A stretch of 64,000 nt of DNA from Pyxicephalus adspersus (taxonomy: Eukaryota; Chordata; Amphibia; Anura; Pyxicephalidae): NCBI RefSeq assembly GCF_032062135.1, contig NC_092859.1:48905497-48969496 (forward strand), read 5' to 3'. Below, one piece after another: positions 12,883-24,839 of the stretch. Positions within the stretch are counted from its first letter, which is position 1; the number at the start of each line of letters is the position of its first letter. The notes under the pieces are model-generated. The model was not told where the DNA came from, made no database searches, and worked only from the letters and a program-made list of their open reading frames with translations. A program made the translations under genes and the position numbers.

Positions 12883-13375
12883 GTATGCTCTTACTAGCAG
12901 AGAGTACTGTAGTAGTAGTAATGCAATAATAAAGAAACAGAATGTGATTGGTTGTTCCAACCTTCTCCATGGAATTTGTATTCTGGTATATTATTATGAT
13001 AGGTTACTGTGACATGTAATGAGTTTTTTTTTAAAGACTAGTGTTAGTCGAGTTTTCCCCTGTGAGGTTTGCAGACAGTTTGCTGAAATTGACTCCAATG
13101 TTCAGATTAATTTGTAGCTGATTTCGATCTCTATTGAAGTAAATGACATAGGCAGATCTGATGAACACTACATAGCAGAAAGCTCATACATTCTGACCAG
13201 CAGACAATAACAGCTTCTACATTCCACTAGCCAGGTGTAACAATGTGGAAGTTTTTGTGGGACTACAAGTGTCAGGAAGGGTTAAAGAACGACACAAAAC
13301 ACCAGGTTCGGTAAGCCATACTTTTACTGTTATCCACAGATATACAATGGCTCCTGACCAGCCCTTCTGCTTGCT

Positions 13376-13550
13376 TGGGGAGAAATAAAAGTTGTCTGCT
13401 AAGTCTTGGACCTTTGGTCCCCCAGATAAACATAAAAGTCAAAAAGTGCAAAAGTATGGCCTTGGACTTGAAAATTTTAAAGAAGTCTTAGTATGACATG
13501 TTTTTAATACAATTTATTTGGCTGAACAAAAATAATGTTTGCCTACCCCA
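13376..13550 (+). repeat. Direct repeat, copy 1
   Basis: Begins TGGGGAGAAATAAAA and ends CTACCCCA. The second copy starts 1058 bp downstream with a few small differences. The TG...CA ends recall a small LTR, but I see no target duplication around the pair and no primer-binding site. Confidence 0.7.
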
Positions 13551-14433
13551 GCCTTTAAAATCCTGTAAGATCCCCATGTTCTTTTAATGAAAAACTAAAA
13601 AAAACTGTGGCAACTGTATACGTTTTGGTGCAACTCCATATACTTTTTATTTCAGTTCTGCTGGGAGGCATTGTTATTGGATACATCATATTTTTTTTAT
13701 TTAACTCTGAGAGAAAATATATATGTTGTGATTTTATTTTAAATTAAAATTTAGAGAATTAAACATCACATCTCTCTCATTCTAGAATACATGTGATGTA
13801 GTGTGGGCTTTTGCAGTTAGATAAACAGCATCATGTTAAATGCACTAATCTAATCAGAATTAATCTCTCTCTAATTACACTACAGTAAACTCAGATCTGA
13901 TTGCTGTGGTTAAAAGCATCTTACACATCTTCAACACTTACAGCACAGACTTTCTAATAACAGTTTAGACTGACAGTATCAACTTAGGCTTCCAAAAGTG
14001 CTCATGAATTCACATACCCTGGCAGTTATTTTAGTCAAAATGCAAAGCTAGGGAAAGTGGTTATGTTGCTTAAAAGTACTGAAAAGTATAACTGTACAGA
14101 ATGTACTGTGTAATAAAACCAGTAGAATTCTGCGCAAAAAATGTTTATTGGAGCATACGTTTTATTTGTGAATGACCTCAGATGCCCATTTAATCTGGTT
14201 TGATAAAACACTGAGAAGCAGCAGTGGTATTGTCTCTGTGTATATTTATATCTAAAACAAAGCTCTCTTTTCAGATTGTGTAGAATTTCCTCTGGGACAT
14301 TGTTTTTTTTTTTTTTTTTTTACAGATCATAAACACTCTTGTTTAATTACTTTCTGTGTTAGCTGGGACAGTTATGAATGTTTGCTTAGATGAGTAGTTA
14401 GAATTACAGGCAAAGCACACATTGGGCTTGATT

Positions 14434-14605
14434 TGGGGAGAAATAAAAGGAGTCTGCTAACCTGACCTTTGGTCCCCCAGATACACATAAAAGTCAAAAA
14501 GTGCAAAAGTATGGCCTTGGACTTGAAAATTTTAAAGCAACCTTAGTATGACATTTATTTAATACAATTTATTCGGCTGAACAAAAATAATGTGTGTCTA
14601 CCCCA
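14434..14605 (+). repeat. Direct repeat, copy 2
   Basis: Second copy of the 13376-13550 unit. The phrase AAAGTATGGCCTTGGACTTG, internal to the repeat, occurs once more right after it (14604-14624), a small internal duplication. Confidence 0.7.
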
Positions 14606-15609
14606 AAAGTATGGCCTTGGACTTGAAGGCTGCTTTAAAACTCCCTAAGACTGGGGAAGTTGGACTTTCATTGAAGAACCTGGGTGATCCAGAAAACTGG
14701 GAATTAACTTCCTAAAATCATTTGCCATTATTTGACAAATGTTTTCAATCCTTGACCACATTTACTCCACAGGTTTGCATGATCACTCAGATTCTCCCTT
14801 AATAGTCTTTTCTGTTCTTTACCTAGAACAAGACATTATTCTTGTCTTAGTTTTATATCTTGTACAATCTCCACATTGGATATTGACCTACAATAAATAA
14901 AAAACATAAAAAAGACGTTTTGTTAAAGCTATGTTTAAACTGTTTTCTGTGTTCCTATTTTATGGACCACAATAAATATAATACAAAAAACAAAACAAAA
15001 CAAAAAAACAAGCAAAGTAATTATTGAAGACCAGAGAAGCCAGGGATGTTGACATTTTAGACATAATATTATGGGATGTTCTTCCAAAAACTTCCAGAAA
15101 GAAATACCAGGTAGGGATTTGTATCAATCAGCTATAACAATTGTTTTAATTACCATAACCATGTTATATACAGCAATGCAGCTATTATTTAAAAAAAAAC
15201 TTGTTGGCTTTAATTGTTGAAAATAATGATTCTTATGAATAATAATGACCAATAGAACTGTTATCTAAATTTATTTTACTGAAATTCACCTTCTTATGGT
15301 ATGTAAATAGTAAATAACAAGTTACAATTGTTCTCATAGGTGTACATATCCCAAAGGAATTTGTAAAATTTTGGCCATTGTCATGCAGAAACTCCTTTTA
15401 TTTTTGCTCAGACAAAACACGTTATTATGGCAAAATTGTGTGTGCCGTCTTTAAATCATAATAAAAACTGAAGTCACCCAAATGGACCTAATCCAAAGTG
15501 TACATAGCTTTACTGTTGGGACTGATAATATACACTTAAGACAAAGTGTTAAGACCTGACTTCTTTGACTGTAATAATGTCTATATAAAAATAGGCAATT
15601 TAAATGTAT

Positions 15610-16170
15610 TCAGTGCTGCACTTGCTGGATATTGAGTCATGGGGAAAACAGAATCTGGCAATGGATCAGTGAGAAAAGATTGCTGAATTATACAAATCAA
15701 GAAAAAGATAAAAAAAAACAGTTTTGAAGAGATGTTGCTGTTTTAAGATTCACAGTATGGAGGCAATTGAACAAAAATCAACTGCACAGTTGACTTGCAG
15801 GAAATAAAGACAACTGTGCAAATTCCACAAAATGGCTACTATGTTACAACATGCTAAAAAGCATCTAGACAAGCCTCAAAACTTCTGGAACAAAGCAATG
15901 GGACCAATTTTAATTTTGTGCTCACAGCCATAAATGCTTTGTTTGTAGAGGATTCAACAAGGTCTCCAATGAAAAGTACACCATTCCTAGCATTGATGTT
16001 GTGGGGATGTGCAATGCATGGAAGCTGATACAGGGAAATTGATGGCAAGATAAATGCAGCATGTTGCAAGAGAATACCAGAGAACTACTTGCATTCTTCA
16101 GTGCACATGGATGCACATGGATATTCCAACATGACAATGATTAAAAACAGAAAACACTTTACTGTCCTGA
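15610..16170 (+). pseudogene. Tc1-like transposase relic A
   Basis: Broken pieces of a Tc1/mariner-superfamily transposase can be read on the + strand. MGKTESGNG lies near the start. LQHAKKHLDKPQNFWNKAMG then matches the usual KHLDKPQDFWNKVLWSDET segment, and DIPT with MTM stands where FQHDNDPKHT would be. Several stops and frameshifts separate them, and the catalytic Asp positions are not preserved. No terminal inverted repeats were located. It is an old, dead insertion in intron 2. Confidence 0.65.
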
Positions 16171-16917
16171 GAGTTGGCTACCATCCCTCACTTCTCACAG
16201 TGGTTCTATGTCCTGCAGTGCAGATGCTGACAGAAAGAATGACAACATGCAATGCGAGACCACATATCTGACACATTTATTATTGTTATTGTACAGATTT
16301 TTCCAAAATCAGAAGTTCATGAATACAAAAAAGATCTGGGAAATAAGTGGTAGAATATAAAAGGTGTTTTTTACAGGGTTGTTATTTTGGCACTTTTTTA
16401 TGGTAAGTACGGAGACCTTTTAAAGCAGGCATCTCCAGTTGTCTTCTCAACTCCCCAGGATCCCTGGGAAAATTGCTTGTAATTGTCTTTACTGCAAAAA
16501 CAGGTGGAAGGTGGCCTCACTCACCAAAAGGGCTTATAGCATGCAAAATTCAAGTGCAACCAGAATTTTTTTTTCAGTCCTGGGGATTGCAGGGTTAAGT
16601 AAAGATCATAAAAGAATGTAGACAGACATCAGAAGGCGCCTTCTGTATTGATAAGTAGTTGTAATAATATCTTGTTATTTAGGGAGGAAAGAAAAGAGCA
16701 GTTGGTGCATATGAGTAACATTGTTTCATGATTGCAAAAGTATTCTGGTGCCAGCTCACTTATATGTAATTGTAAAATAATATTATCTTTGATGTTTTGC
16801 TAGACATAGAACTAAATAACCAACAGGCTTTTTAAAACATATTACTTTAATAACAGATTTTTAAGATAATGCAAATCTAAATGTGACTTAATCTTAACAT
16901 TTGTTTTTACTTAACAG

Positions 16918-16985
16918 TAAAACCAACACTAATCCAAACAGACATGTATGTTAATAGCATTGGACCAGTAAATGCTATCAATATG
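16918..16985 (+). CDS. gabrg2: gabrg2 exon 3
   Basis: Exon of 68 nt with acceptor TTAACAG and donor GTAAGT. It begins with two bases that finish a valine codon and ends in phase 0 after ATG. The translation is VKPTLIQTDMYVNSIGPVNA followed by INM, which forms the first beta strands of the extracellular domain near the subunit interface. The 68-nt length is the standard size of this exon in GABA-A receptor genes. Only a Gln replaces the His I remember in the mammalian TLIHTDMYVNS segment. Confidence 0.97.
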
Positions 16986-17399
16986 GTAAGTGAAGCCTCA
17001 GTTGTTGTTAGTCTGACATCTGTATTACCATTTTACAATTTGATGAAAAGAATGAGGAGTGATTATTTATTATCATTTATATATTTATTTTTTAGGACCA
17101 TTTATATGTTTGCTCTTTACTCCTTTGGCAAGCTGGATTCCAGGAGAACGTTTGCCCTTGTTGCCTCACTGCACCATTACCTATGCAGAAAGGTCACAAG
17201 CCTATTAAACAGTCTGGCTTCAGTATTAAAGGGGACCTTATTTTAGCTCCTAAAACTGGCTATTGCCACTGCCAACTCAAGAATTTAAATATATAGATAT
17301 ACCTTGAAAAAAAAAAGTTTTTTTGCAAGGAATAGTGGTGGACAATAGATGCCTCCTAGTTTGAACAGTCTGATTGAAAATGTTTCTGGAAAAGAGAAA

Positions 17400-17900
17400 T
17401 GGTAGAAAAAATGGGAATGTTACCTTTTAAGAGCCACTGGAAGAAGACAGTTGCTTTCTAGGCAGAAGAAGGGGGAGAGAGAGAGAAAGACAAAATATAC
17501 TACATATGTGTAGGGTGGAGGAGTGTGTTTTAATTAGTGGTCACTTTCTGATCTGCTCCTAAGTCTCTGAAAAACATATGATAGAAGAAGGGTGCATAAG
17601 ATAATAGAGTGACACATAGGAAAGTTTGAAATTGGGGAAGAAGGGTGGAGAAAAAAGACACACTTAAGAACAAAGGTGAAAAGGAGAGAAAAAGAAACAA
17701 AGAAATGTGGAGAAGAAAGAGATGTGGATGAAGAAGAGAAGAGAGGACTACAGGGAAAGATAGGTTATTTGGGAAAGTAACAAGGGAAAAAAAAGACGCA
17801 AAAAGGGTGGAGTTCAGGGATACATGGGGGAAGAAGGTGGAAAGAAAAAAGCAAGTAAGCCAGGAGCAAGTGCTAAAATCAAACCAGAAAGGGAGGGAGA
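17400..17900 (+). repeat. Purine-rich low-complexity tract
   Basis: Strong strand asymmetry: long stretches of A and G on the + strand such as GGGGGAGAGAGAGAGAAAGA and GAAGAAGAGAAGAGAGG, with few pyrimidines. Not a clean tandem repeat. Confidence 0.7.
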
Positions 17901-17997
17901 TGCAAGTGGGGGTTCAGGGTGATTGCAAGTTTACCTAGTATGGGGTCCAGAAATTTCTCATAGCAATTCTAAATACCTGTTTAAAATACAAAACTAG

Positions 17998-18471
17998 GGA
18001 CTTCCGGGGGAGCAGTCACCACGAGCAGACACACACACATGGAGCTCTGTGGGGTTTGGAGACTTGCATGTGTGTTTACTGATTCTGGAGACCGGGAACT
18101 TCCATCTGGTGCAGGGGAAGACTGCTGCTGCTGTCCTGGATACTGTGGTCAGCTGCTGGAGACTGCAGCCTGGTGTGGATGTGAGCCAGGGCTTCCATTC
18201 TCTGTGCTGCTGAGACAGGAGACATCTTCACACACAGGGCTCTAGGCTCTTCACTAGAGGTACACTGTGCTGTTGCTGGGGGTCATTTTAAGACAGGATT
18301 GCTCTGAGACTTGCTGTGGTTGCTGTGAATTTCTGCTATAATGATTAGGCATGCAGATTGCCATTTTTGAACTGCTGAATGTGTTTGTTACTTTCTATGC
18401 CTCTTTTGCGGTCTTTATTGTCTTTTGTTTTGAAAAATTTTAAATAAAGAATGTTTAAAAAAAAAAAAAAT
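17998..18471 (+). mobile_element. Non-autonomous retroposon with poly(A) tail and 13-bp target duplication
   Basis: Begins GGACTTCCGGGGGAGCAGTC and ends AATAAAGAATGTTT followed by 14 A. It is flanked by the exact 13-bp repeat AATACAAAACTAG (17985-17997 and 18472-18484). A GC-rich start reminiscent of an L1 5' region, an AATAAA signal, a poly(A) tail and a long duplication are hallmarks of L1-type mobilisation. The internal open frame (18039-18245) has no recognisable domain. Whether the source is a truncated L1 or a processed transcript is unknown. Confidence 0.8.
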
Positions 18472-19094
18472 AATACAAAACTAGAAATTATCCTGGTTTG
18501 TTTTGCAGTTTTAACCCAGTCTAAAAAATGTGCAGTTTAATAAATTTTCTGGTAAACGGCTTTAAAAACCTAAAAAACTTCCCAGCTACACAGGCAAACA
18601 TACAACAGAGCAGACATAGTCCTTTTGATTCAGTGAGATCAAAGAAAATAATTTGTTGCTTGCTTTACCTATATATATATATGTGGCCAGAAGAAAGGTA
18701 CAGTCAAGGGGAATAGCCTTAGCATTTCATAATGCAAATATGCATTTGGCAAATTTTTGACTTTATATATTTTAAAATAAAAACTAAAACATTAAAAAAT
18801 ATGTAAAGTTTACCATGGCCCATGCTGAAATGTAGATTACAGATTTGCTACTGGAATGACATTTTCTCTGCAGTACATAAAACAATAGTCAACCACTGTT
18901 TGTTAAATTATTGCATTTCTCTGTAACTATATAGGTTTGCTTTGGCAAGAGATCAAAAACCATAGTGACAAATTTTGAACTGTATATATATATATAGAGT
19001 CAGCAAAAAGTATTTATCATGCTGAATTTCTTATCGGAGACAAGGTTGAGCTTTGAAATTTTGTAATAAGCTAAATTATTATTAGTTGCATCTA

Positions 19095-20326
19095 CGTAGG
19101 GGTGCTGAGAAGTTCCTGGCTTTGCCCAGAAAGAAGAGAGCCAAAGTTATCAAATACCACATTTATTCATGTACTCCACTTACCCCCTGAGACTGATGCA
19201 CTTGGTACAGCGTAGTTGCAGCTTTTTAGACCGTTCAAATAAAAGTCCTTTGGTTGGGCCGCAAACCAGCTCTCAGCAGCATCTTTGACGTCAGAAATGT
19301 CCTCAAAACGTTGCCCCTTCAGTTGTTTCTTCAAATTCGGGAACAGATAATAGTCCAAAGAGGCCAGGTCAGGTGAGTAGGGGGAATGATGGACCAATTG
19401 GAAACCCAGGGTGTTCAATTTGGCAGCCACAACGTTGAACGTGTGCGCAGGTGCATTGTCTTGCAAAAAAAAAGGATCCCTTTGGTCAACTTTTCACAGT
19501 GTTTCGTCTTAAATGCATTCTTCGGCTGGTCCGAGAGGTTAACATAATACTGTCCAGTAATACTAGAGCCCTCAGGTAGGTGGTCCACCAACAGAATACC
19601 CTCTTTGTCCCAAAAAACAAACGCCATAACTTTTTTGGCCGATTTCTGGGTTCCGAACTTCTTTGGCCACGGGGACCCGCTGTGGTGCCATTCCTTTGAC
19701 TGTTCCTTGGTTTCAGGATCATAGATGTGGAGCCAGGTTTCATCCCCAGTCACTAACCCAGTCCTGTGCAGCTTCAATTGGGCCAAAACTGCTTTGGATG
19801 CTTCAACTCGTTCCTTCTTCTGATCACTGTTCAAAACATTTCGGCTTTGTTGAAAGCTTTCGCATGTCTAGGATACTGGTCATAATAAACCCAACACACT
19901 CCCGTGAGACGTCAAGTATCTGGGCTTTATTTTTTGTGGATATTCGCCGGTCCTCAACAATCAGCTCATGGACAGCATCCCAGGTTGCCGGGTCTGTTAA
20001 GGTTGGGGGCGCCTACTGCGGGGCTCATCTTCAACAGTGAAATGCCCAGTCTTAAAACGAGATATCCAGGTTTTGACAGTGCTGTAGGAAGGACACTTCT
20101 CTCCAGTGTTTGTGACATCTCAGTGTGAATGTCCTTTACTGACTTTCCCTGGAGAAACAAAAACTTAATGACAGCTTCTCACTAAAAAAAAACAGTTTTA
20201 AGAATCACAAAGATCTGATATTTGCACAGTTACATACTAAGATATTAGGCTGTCATTTGCCCCCTCACTCATCTTTCTATTTCATCTGGAAGGGGGCAAA
20301 ACCAGGAACTTCTCAGCACCCCCTCA
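19095..20326 (-). mobile_element. mariner-family DNA transposon (1.23 kb), nearly full length
   Basis: Terminal inverted repeats share GGGGTGCTGAGAAGTTCCTGG on the left with the complement of the right end (CCAGGAACTTCTCAGCACCC), flanked by TA at 19093-19094 and 20327-20328. The length and TA target fit mariner. It contains a disrupted transposase gene on the minus strand. Confidence 0.92.
19167..20160 (-). pseudogene. mariner transposase, frameshifted (DD34D type)
   Basis: Read on the minus strand. An N-terminal fragment begins MFLQGKSVKDIHTEMSQTLE (about 20160-19966, helix-turn-helix part). A middle fragment follows at 19834-19415 with DETWLHIYDPETKEQSKEW and KKVMAFVFWDKEGILLVD. The C-terminal fragment at 19466-19167 has QDNAPAHTF and YSPDLASLDYYLFPNLKK. 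The Asp of DETW, the Asp of QDNAPAH and the Asp 34 residues later (SLDYY) are all still present, so the catalytic triad survives. The reading frame does not: one shift falls in a run of T (A on the + strand at about 19465-19473) between GILF and LQDN, and the N-terminal half is out of frame with the middle. It cannot make an intact enzyme. Confidence 0.9.
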
Positions 20327-20810
20327 TATGTGCTGTCGTTTAAAAGGTAGGTAAATAGAATGGTACTGTATTTGGATGCAACAGAATATCGAAACTAGAA
20401 AAGCTTTAGCTAAAACTCAAACTCCAACCCTAAAGCTTGTGTCATCAACATTCAGAAGATATAACCAATTTGTAGTGCAGTGCCTCCTTCGGAGATTCAC
20501 TTGGATTACATCTATTCCTATTTTGAATAGGCTGACTACTTAATCATAAATACTGCATTATTGAAAATAAACAACAAGGAAGACCTTTATGATAATTTTT
20601 AGTTTACCAAAACCTGAGTTATTTGACATTCAAAGATTGTATCAGTTAGTTCCTCAAAATACATTTTATGTTACATTGATACCACTGAAGTAACAAAATA
20701 GCTATTCCACATTCTGATTTTATATAAGTGGAGCATCATAAAATCATAAAAATGTTTTTTTTTTATGTCTCCCCTGCTACATTTTAACATGTCCTTCTTT
20801 ATTACTTTAG

Positions 20811-21047
<237 letters not shown>

Positions 21048-21974
21048 TAATTATGTGTTTGTTTTGTGCTGCAAAAAATTATTTTGGCGAATATCTATAA
21101 GAAACATAGCTTAAAACTAGTATGGAGATAAAGAGTTCTAACTCAAAATGTGTTGATGAAGGAACATCAACACAATGGCCAGGAAAATATTATTTTCAAA
21201 TATCAACAATGGCAGCCTCTACAAATCCTTCAAGAAGTATACAGATGTATAATAATTTGTCATAGTAAAACACATTTTGCCATAAAAAAAACATATATTT
21301 AACAAATACATATAAAGTTAAATAAGGAGGAGAAAAAAAGTATTTTTCTAGAAAATATACAATATTATATAACAGATAATAGTTGTTATAACAAATAACA
21401 GTATTCTAGAAAATATACAATTTACATCAATAAATGTGAACTGGGTGGTCAAAAACTCTTTAAATTCTACTCTTGTAATAAGTCCTAAGAGGGCCCCTGT
21501 GCTATGTACAATGTTGTTTATATAACACTTGGAGCTCTAACACTTGAGGTAGTAGTTTGGATCCTTTATTTCACAACAAGGTTGATCGCAAAAAAATGGG
21601 TGTTTGATTCAAGGGTAATATTTTAGGACTTGTTTCATGTTGACAGACATATTTTAAGTTTAGGTGCTTAAAGCTAAACATTCCCTTACTCACTAATCAT
21701 CTGTTCACAGGTCTGCCGTTTGTTCTCAACATGCAGTTGGATCAATTGAAAAGAAATAAAGTTAAATACAAGAATAATGTTAAGTTACATCAGTAATATA
21801 TACTCCACTTACACTGCATATCTCTATGCCCAAAGGAAAGCTAAAAATTAGACATACTGATACTGATACATACTGATTAGGCATATATTTCTTGATTAAA
21901 CTTGTCCTTTAGCTGGGGGATTTTACTGTATCCACTAAAGTGTTTTTCTTCTTGCTGTTGTCCATGACTTATTT

Positions 21975-22196
21975 GCCCTGATTTACTAAAGCTCTCCAAG
22001 GCTTGAGATAATACACTTTCAGAAGTGAAGCTGGGTGATCCAAAAAACATGAAAAGGATTTTTAAAAATCATTTGCTATTAGCCAGCAAAAGTTTTGAAT
22101 GCTGGACCAGATCCATTAAAGGTTTGCTGGATCACCCAGCTTCACTGATGAAAGTGTATTCTCTCCAGCTTTGGAGAGCTTTAATAAATCAGGGCC
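21975..22196. mobile_element. Palindromic MITE, copy 1
   Basis: The whole element is an imperfect palindrome. It opens CCCTGATTTACTAAAGCTCT and closes AGAGCTTTAATAAATCAGGG, with GAAGCTGGGTGATCC inside and its complement GGATCACCCAGCTTC on the far side. I recall this hairpin as abundant in ranid-like frog genomes. No coding capacity. Confidence 0.85.
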
Positions 22197-22345
22197 ATTG
22201 TGTCTTGTAAATTTAGCCTTAGCCTTGCAAAATAAAATAGTCCTAATGTTGGACAACTTTATACTGCAGCATTATGAGCCTTCTAATTCTCAACAGTAAA
22301 CACCCTCTTGTTTGTCTACAGTGCATTTTAGCTATTTATCATACA

Positions 22346-23220
22346 TACTCAAGTATAAACCAATTTTTTTTAACCTGAAAATTACCTTAGAAAAAGAATC
22401 TCATTTTTACTGTCACACTTACCTCTTTCTCGCTAAACTGCAGATGCCTCTCTCCTGCGCATGCCTGCAGTTCTGTGCCCGGGTGCGCCTGCTCTTTCAG
22501 ATTTAATCAGTATCGCCCCTCCCGCCGGCCAATCAGGAAATAACCTGTTAACCACCCTTGGCTATTTAGCTAGTTCAGACACAGCACTCAGTGTTTGTGC
22601 AATGTGTCTTCACTAGTGCTGAGCCCCCTAACTCTGCTGATATTTTCCTGTACACCTGTTGGTTAATTTAGTGCTTCCCCTCTCCAGCTCCTGTGTTATC
22701 CCCTTTTTGCCTAGTTCGTTATTTCCCATCCAATTCCCTTTGTGCTTTTCTAGTGTTCCTCTCTGTCTGTAGTTATTCCTGTTTCACCTGTGCCTCCTGT
22801 TACTTCCAGAGTCTCCTGTGTTCCCTGTCCCTGTGGTGGCCCCTGTGTCACTGGTGTCTATTTCCTGGATCTCTGGTATTTTACCCCTGGCACCCAATCC
22901 TTCTGCTTAGTGATTTGGTACTGTACATCTTCCTGCCCACCCTGGTGTGCCCAAGGACTGCAAACCTACTTGAGTCAGGCCACTCACTAGATGTGCAATG
23001 TGTCCTCATGTAACGTATGTAACAACTTTTGTGCTCTGAGACATTTAAAATGAGATTCATTTTCTAATGGCATTTTCAGGTAAAAAAAATGCACAAAAGA
23101 TAATTTAAGTGAGAAAGTGACCTATCATAAACAACATAAACAACAAAGTACTGAATAGTTTTCTTGTAAAAAGTGGGGAAAAAAAGACAAAACATGTGAT
23201 TTTATTTTTTTAAATGTTTT
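22346..23220 (+). repeat. Interspersed repeat with GC-rich LTR-like insert
   Basis: The outer parts (ACTCAAGTATAAACCA near 22346; GCACAAAAGATAATTTAAG and following near 23090-23240) match a second copy at 37151-37500. The middle, about 22411-23032, is GC-rich and absent from that copy. It contains CCAATCAGGAAATAACC, CAGCACTCAGTGTTTGTGCA and CTTGAGTCAGGCCACTCAC, phrases I associate with Gypsy-type LTRs of frogs. Its exact ends and target duplication could not be fixed, so the LTR call is tentative. Confidence 0.5.
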
Positions 23221-23510
23221 AAAAAATAACACAACGTGGATGTATTTTTATCCAGTCCTGCTATAATTTGTAGAAACACTGAGAGTGGATCGTAATGTGG
23301 CAATAATTAAACCAAAGTATCTCACAAGCCTTCCCCATTCTTCAGTGTACACCTATATGAGAGACTCAGACTTGCAAATATCAGTTGAAGATTTCTAATA
23401 TGCATACACTGGGAATAGGACATAGGAAATAAAATATAGGGAATGGCAGCCAACCAATTATTTTACACTAGAATGAGTGAGGAAATTCACATTGCTCTCA
23501 CAATGCAATG

Positions 23511-23722
23511 GGTCTGATTTATTAAAGCTCCCCAAAGATACACTTTCATCTGTAAACCTCTGTGATTCAACATACCTGGAAAGGATCTAGTATAGGATTA
23601 AAAACATTTGCTAACAACTGGCAAATTAGTTTTAAGAAATCCATTCCAGGTTTGTTGGATTAACCAGTTTCACTGATGAAAGTGTTTCCTGTGCAGCCTT
23701 GGAGAGCTTTAATGTATCCTGT
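23511..23722. mobile_element. Palindromic MITE, copy 2 (older)
   Basis: Same family as 21975-22196: GGTCTGATTTATTAAAGCTC at the left, GGAGAGCTTTAATGTATCC at the right, and CACTGATGAAAGTGT inside. It is more diverged, with the inner hairpin partly lost. Confidence 0.75.
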
Positions 23723-23890
23723 CGACTCTTGAATTCCTGTAGTTACTAAACTTATTGGTGAATGGCAATATTTACAATATACACATGAAGGTAACTAACG
23801 GTCTTATTATAATATTTGGAGTTTTTCTTGAAGTCAAATCTTTCTAATTTCTAATATTATCAATATCCATTAATTTATATTTAAAAATAA

Positions 23891-23989
<99 letters not shown>

Positions 23990-24839
23990 TAATTATTTTA
24001 CATTTACTTTGCTAGACAAAATGTGGGCTTTATGTTTAGTTTTTTTATTTTATTTTTTTTAAATTAAAGATTTTTGAATGGATTAATAAAAACATAAATA
24101 CAATTTGGGATACATAGCTATAATGAAAAGTGAAAATTGATTTTACAGATTACACTGCAAGCTAGGTAAAACTATATATATACAAGATTGTTGTCTGTGG
24201 TGAAAATCCAGCATGTCTTGAATTTATTAAATTGCTATACAACCAAGTTGGGATGAGGGCTATCACTCTCTCTTCCTCCTCCCTTCTTACAACTAAAACA
24301 GCACTGTGTGTACTAAGTTTTTGCATGCTATTGTCACTGGAAATTATTACAAAATATTGTTTGTTTTTAGCAACAGAAAATTACTGTCTGTACATAGTTT
24401 AGGATCTAGTGTTAACAAGTATAGTAGATTATGGATTATTTTTAATTCCCCAAATTTAACACATCCTTGACATATCAGAGCATTTATACTATCATTCACA
24501 AAAAACAAATATATTCCCAATCACCAAAATATATACTATATCACATGTTTTCCCATCAGAACTGCAAATGGCCAAGACAGCATACATTTCTCAGATGTAT
24601 CCTACTTTTGTCAGTGTAAGGAAACCAGTTCAGCCCCTTTGCTTACATCTAGGAACGTCTGTGTAGTAAAGGCCTATAGACTTTAATGGAGCAGGTAGAA
24701 GGACATGTCTACATGCTTTGCTGCATGTAACAAGGGTAACAAGGGCAAGGCAACAAGGGTAACTACACAGCTTGTTTGCGCATAATATAGTCTTTACACA
24801 AGTAAGAGAAAAACAGTTGCAAAACCACATATATATTCA

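Larger units (their letters stand above)
12883..16917 (+). other. gabrg2: gabrg2 intron 2
   Basis: Intron of 4035 bp. It holds a large direct repeat (13376-13550 and 14434-14605), part of a palindromic MITE (about 14625-14800) and a Tc1-like relic (15610-16170). The remainder shows nothing I can name. Confidence 0.8.
16986..20810 (+). other. gabrg2: gabrg2 intron 3
   Basis: Intron of 3825 bp with a purine-rich tract (about 17400-17900), a poly(A) retroposon (17998-18471) and a mariner element (19095-20326). The rest is unannotated. Confidence 0.85.
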
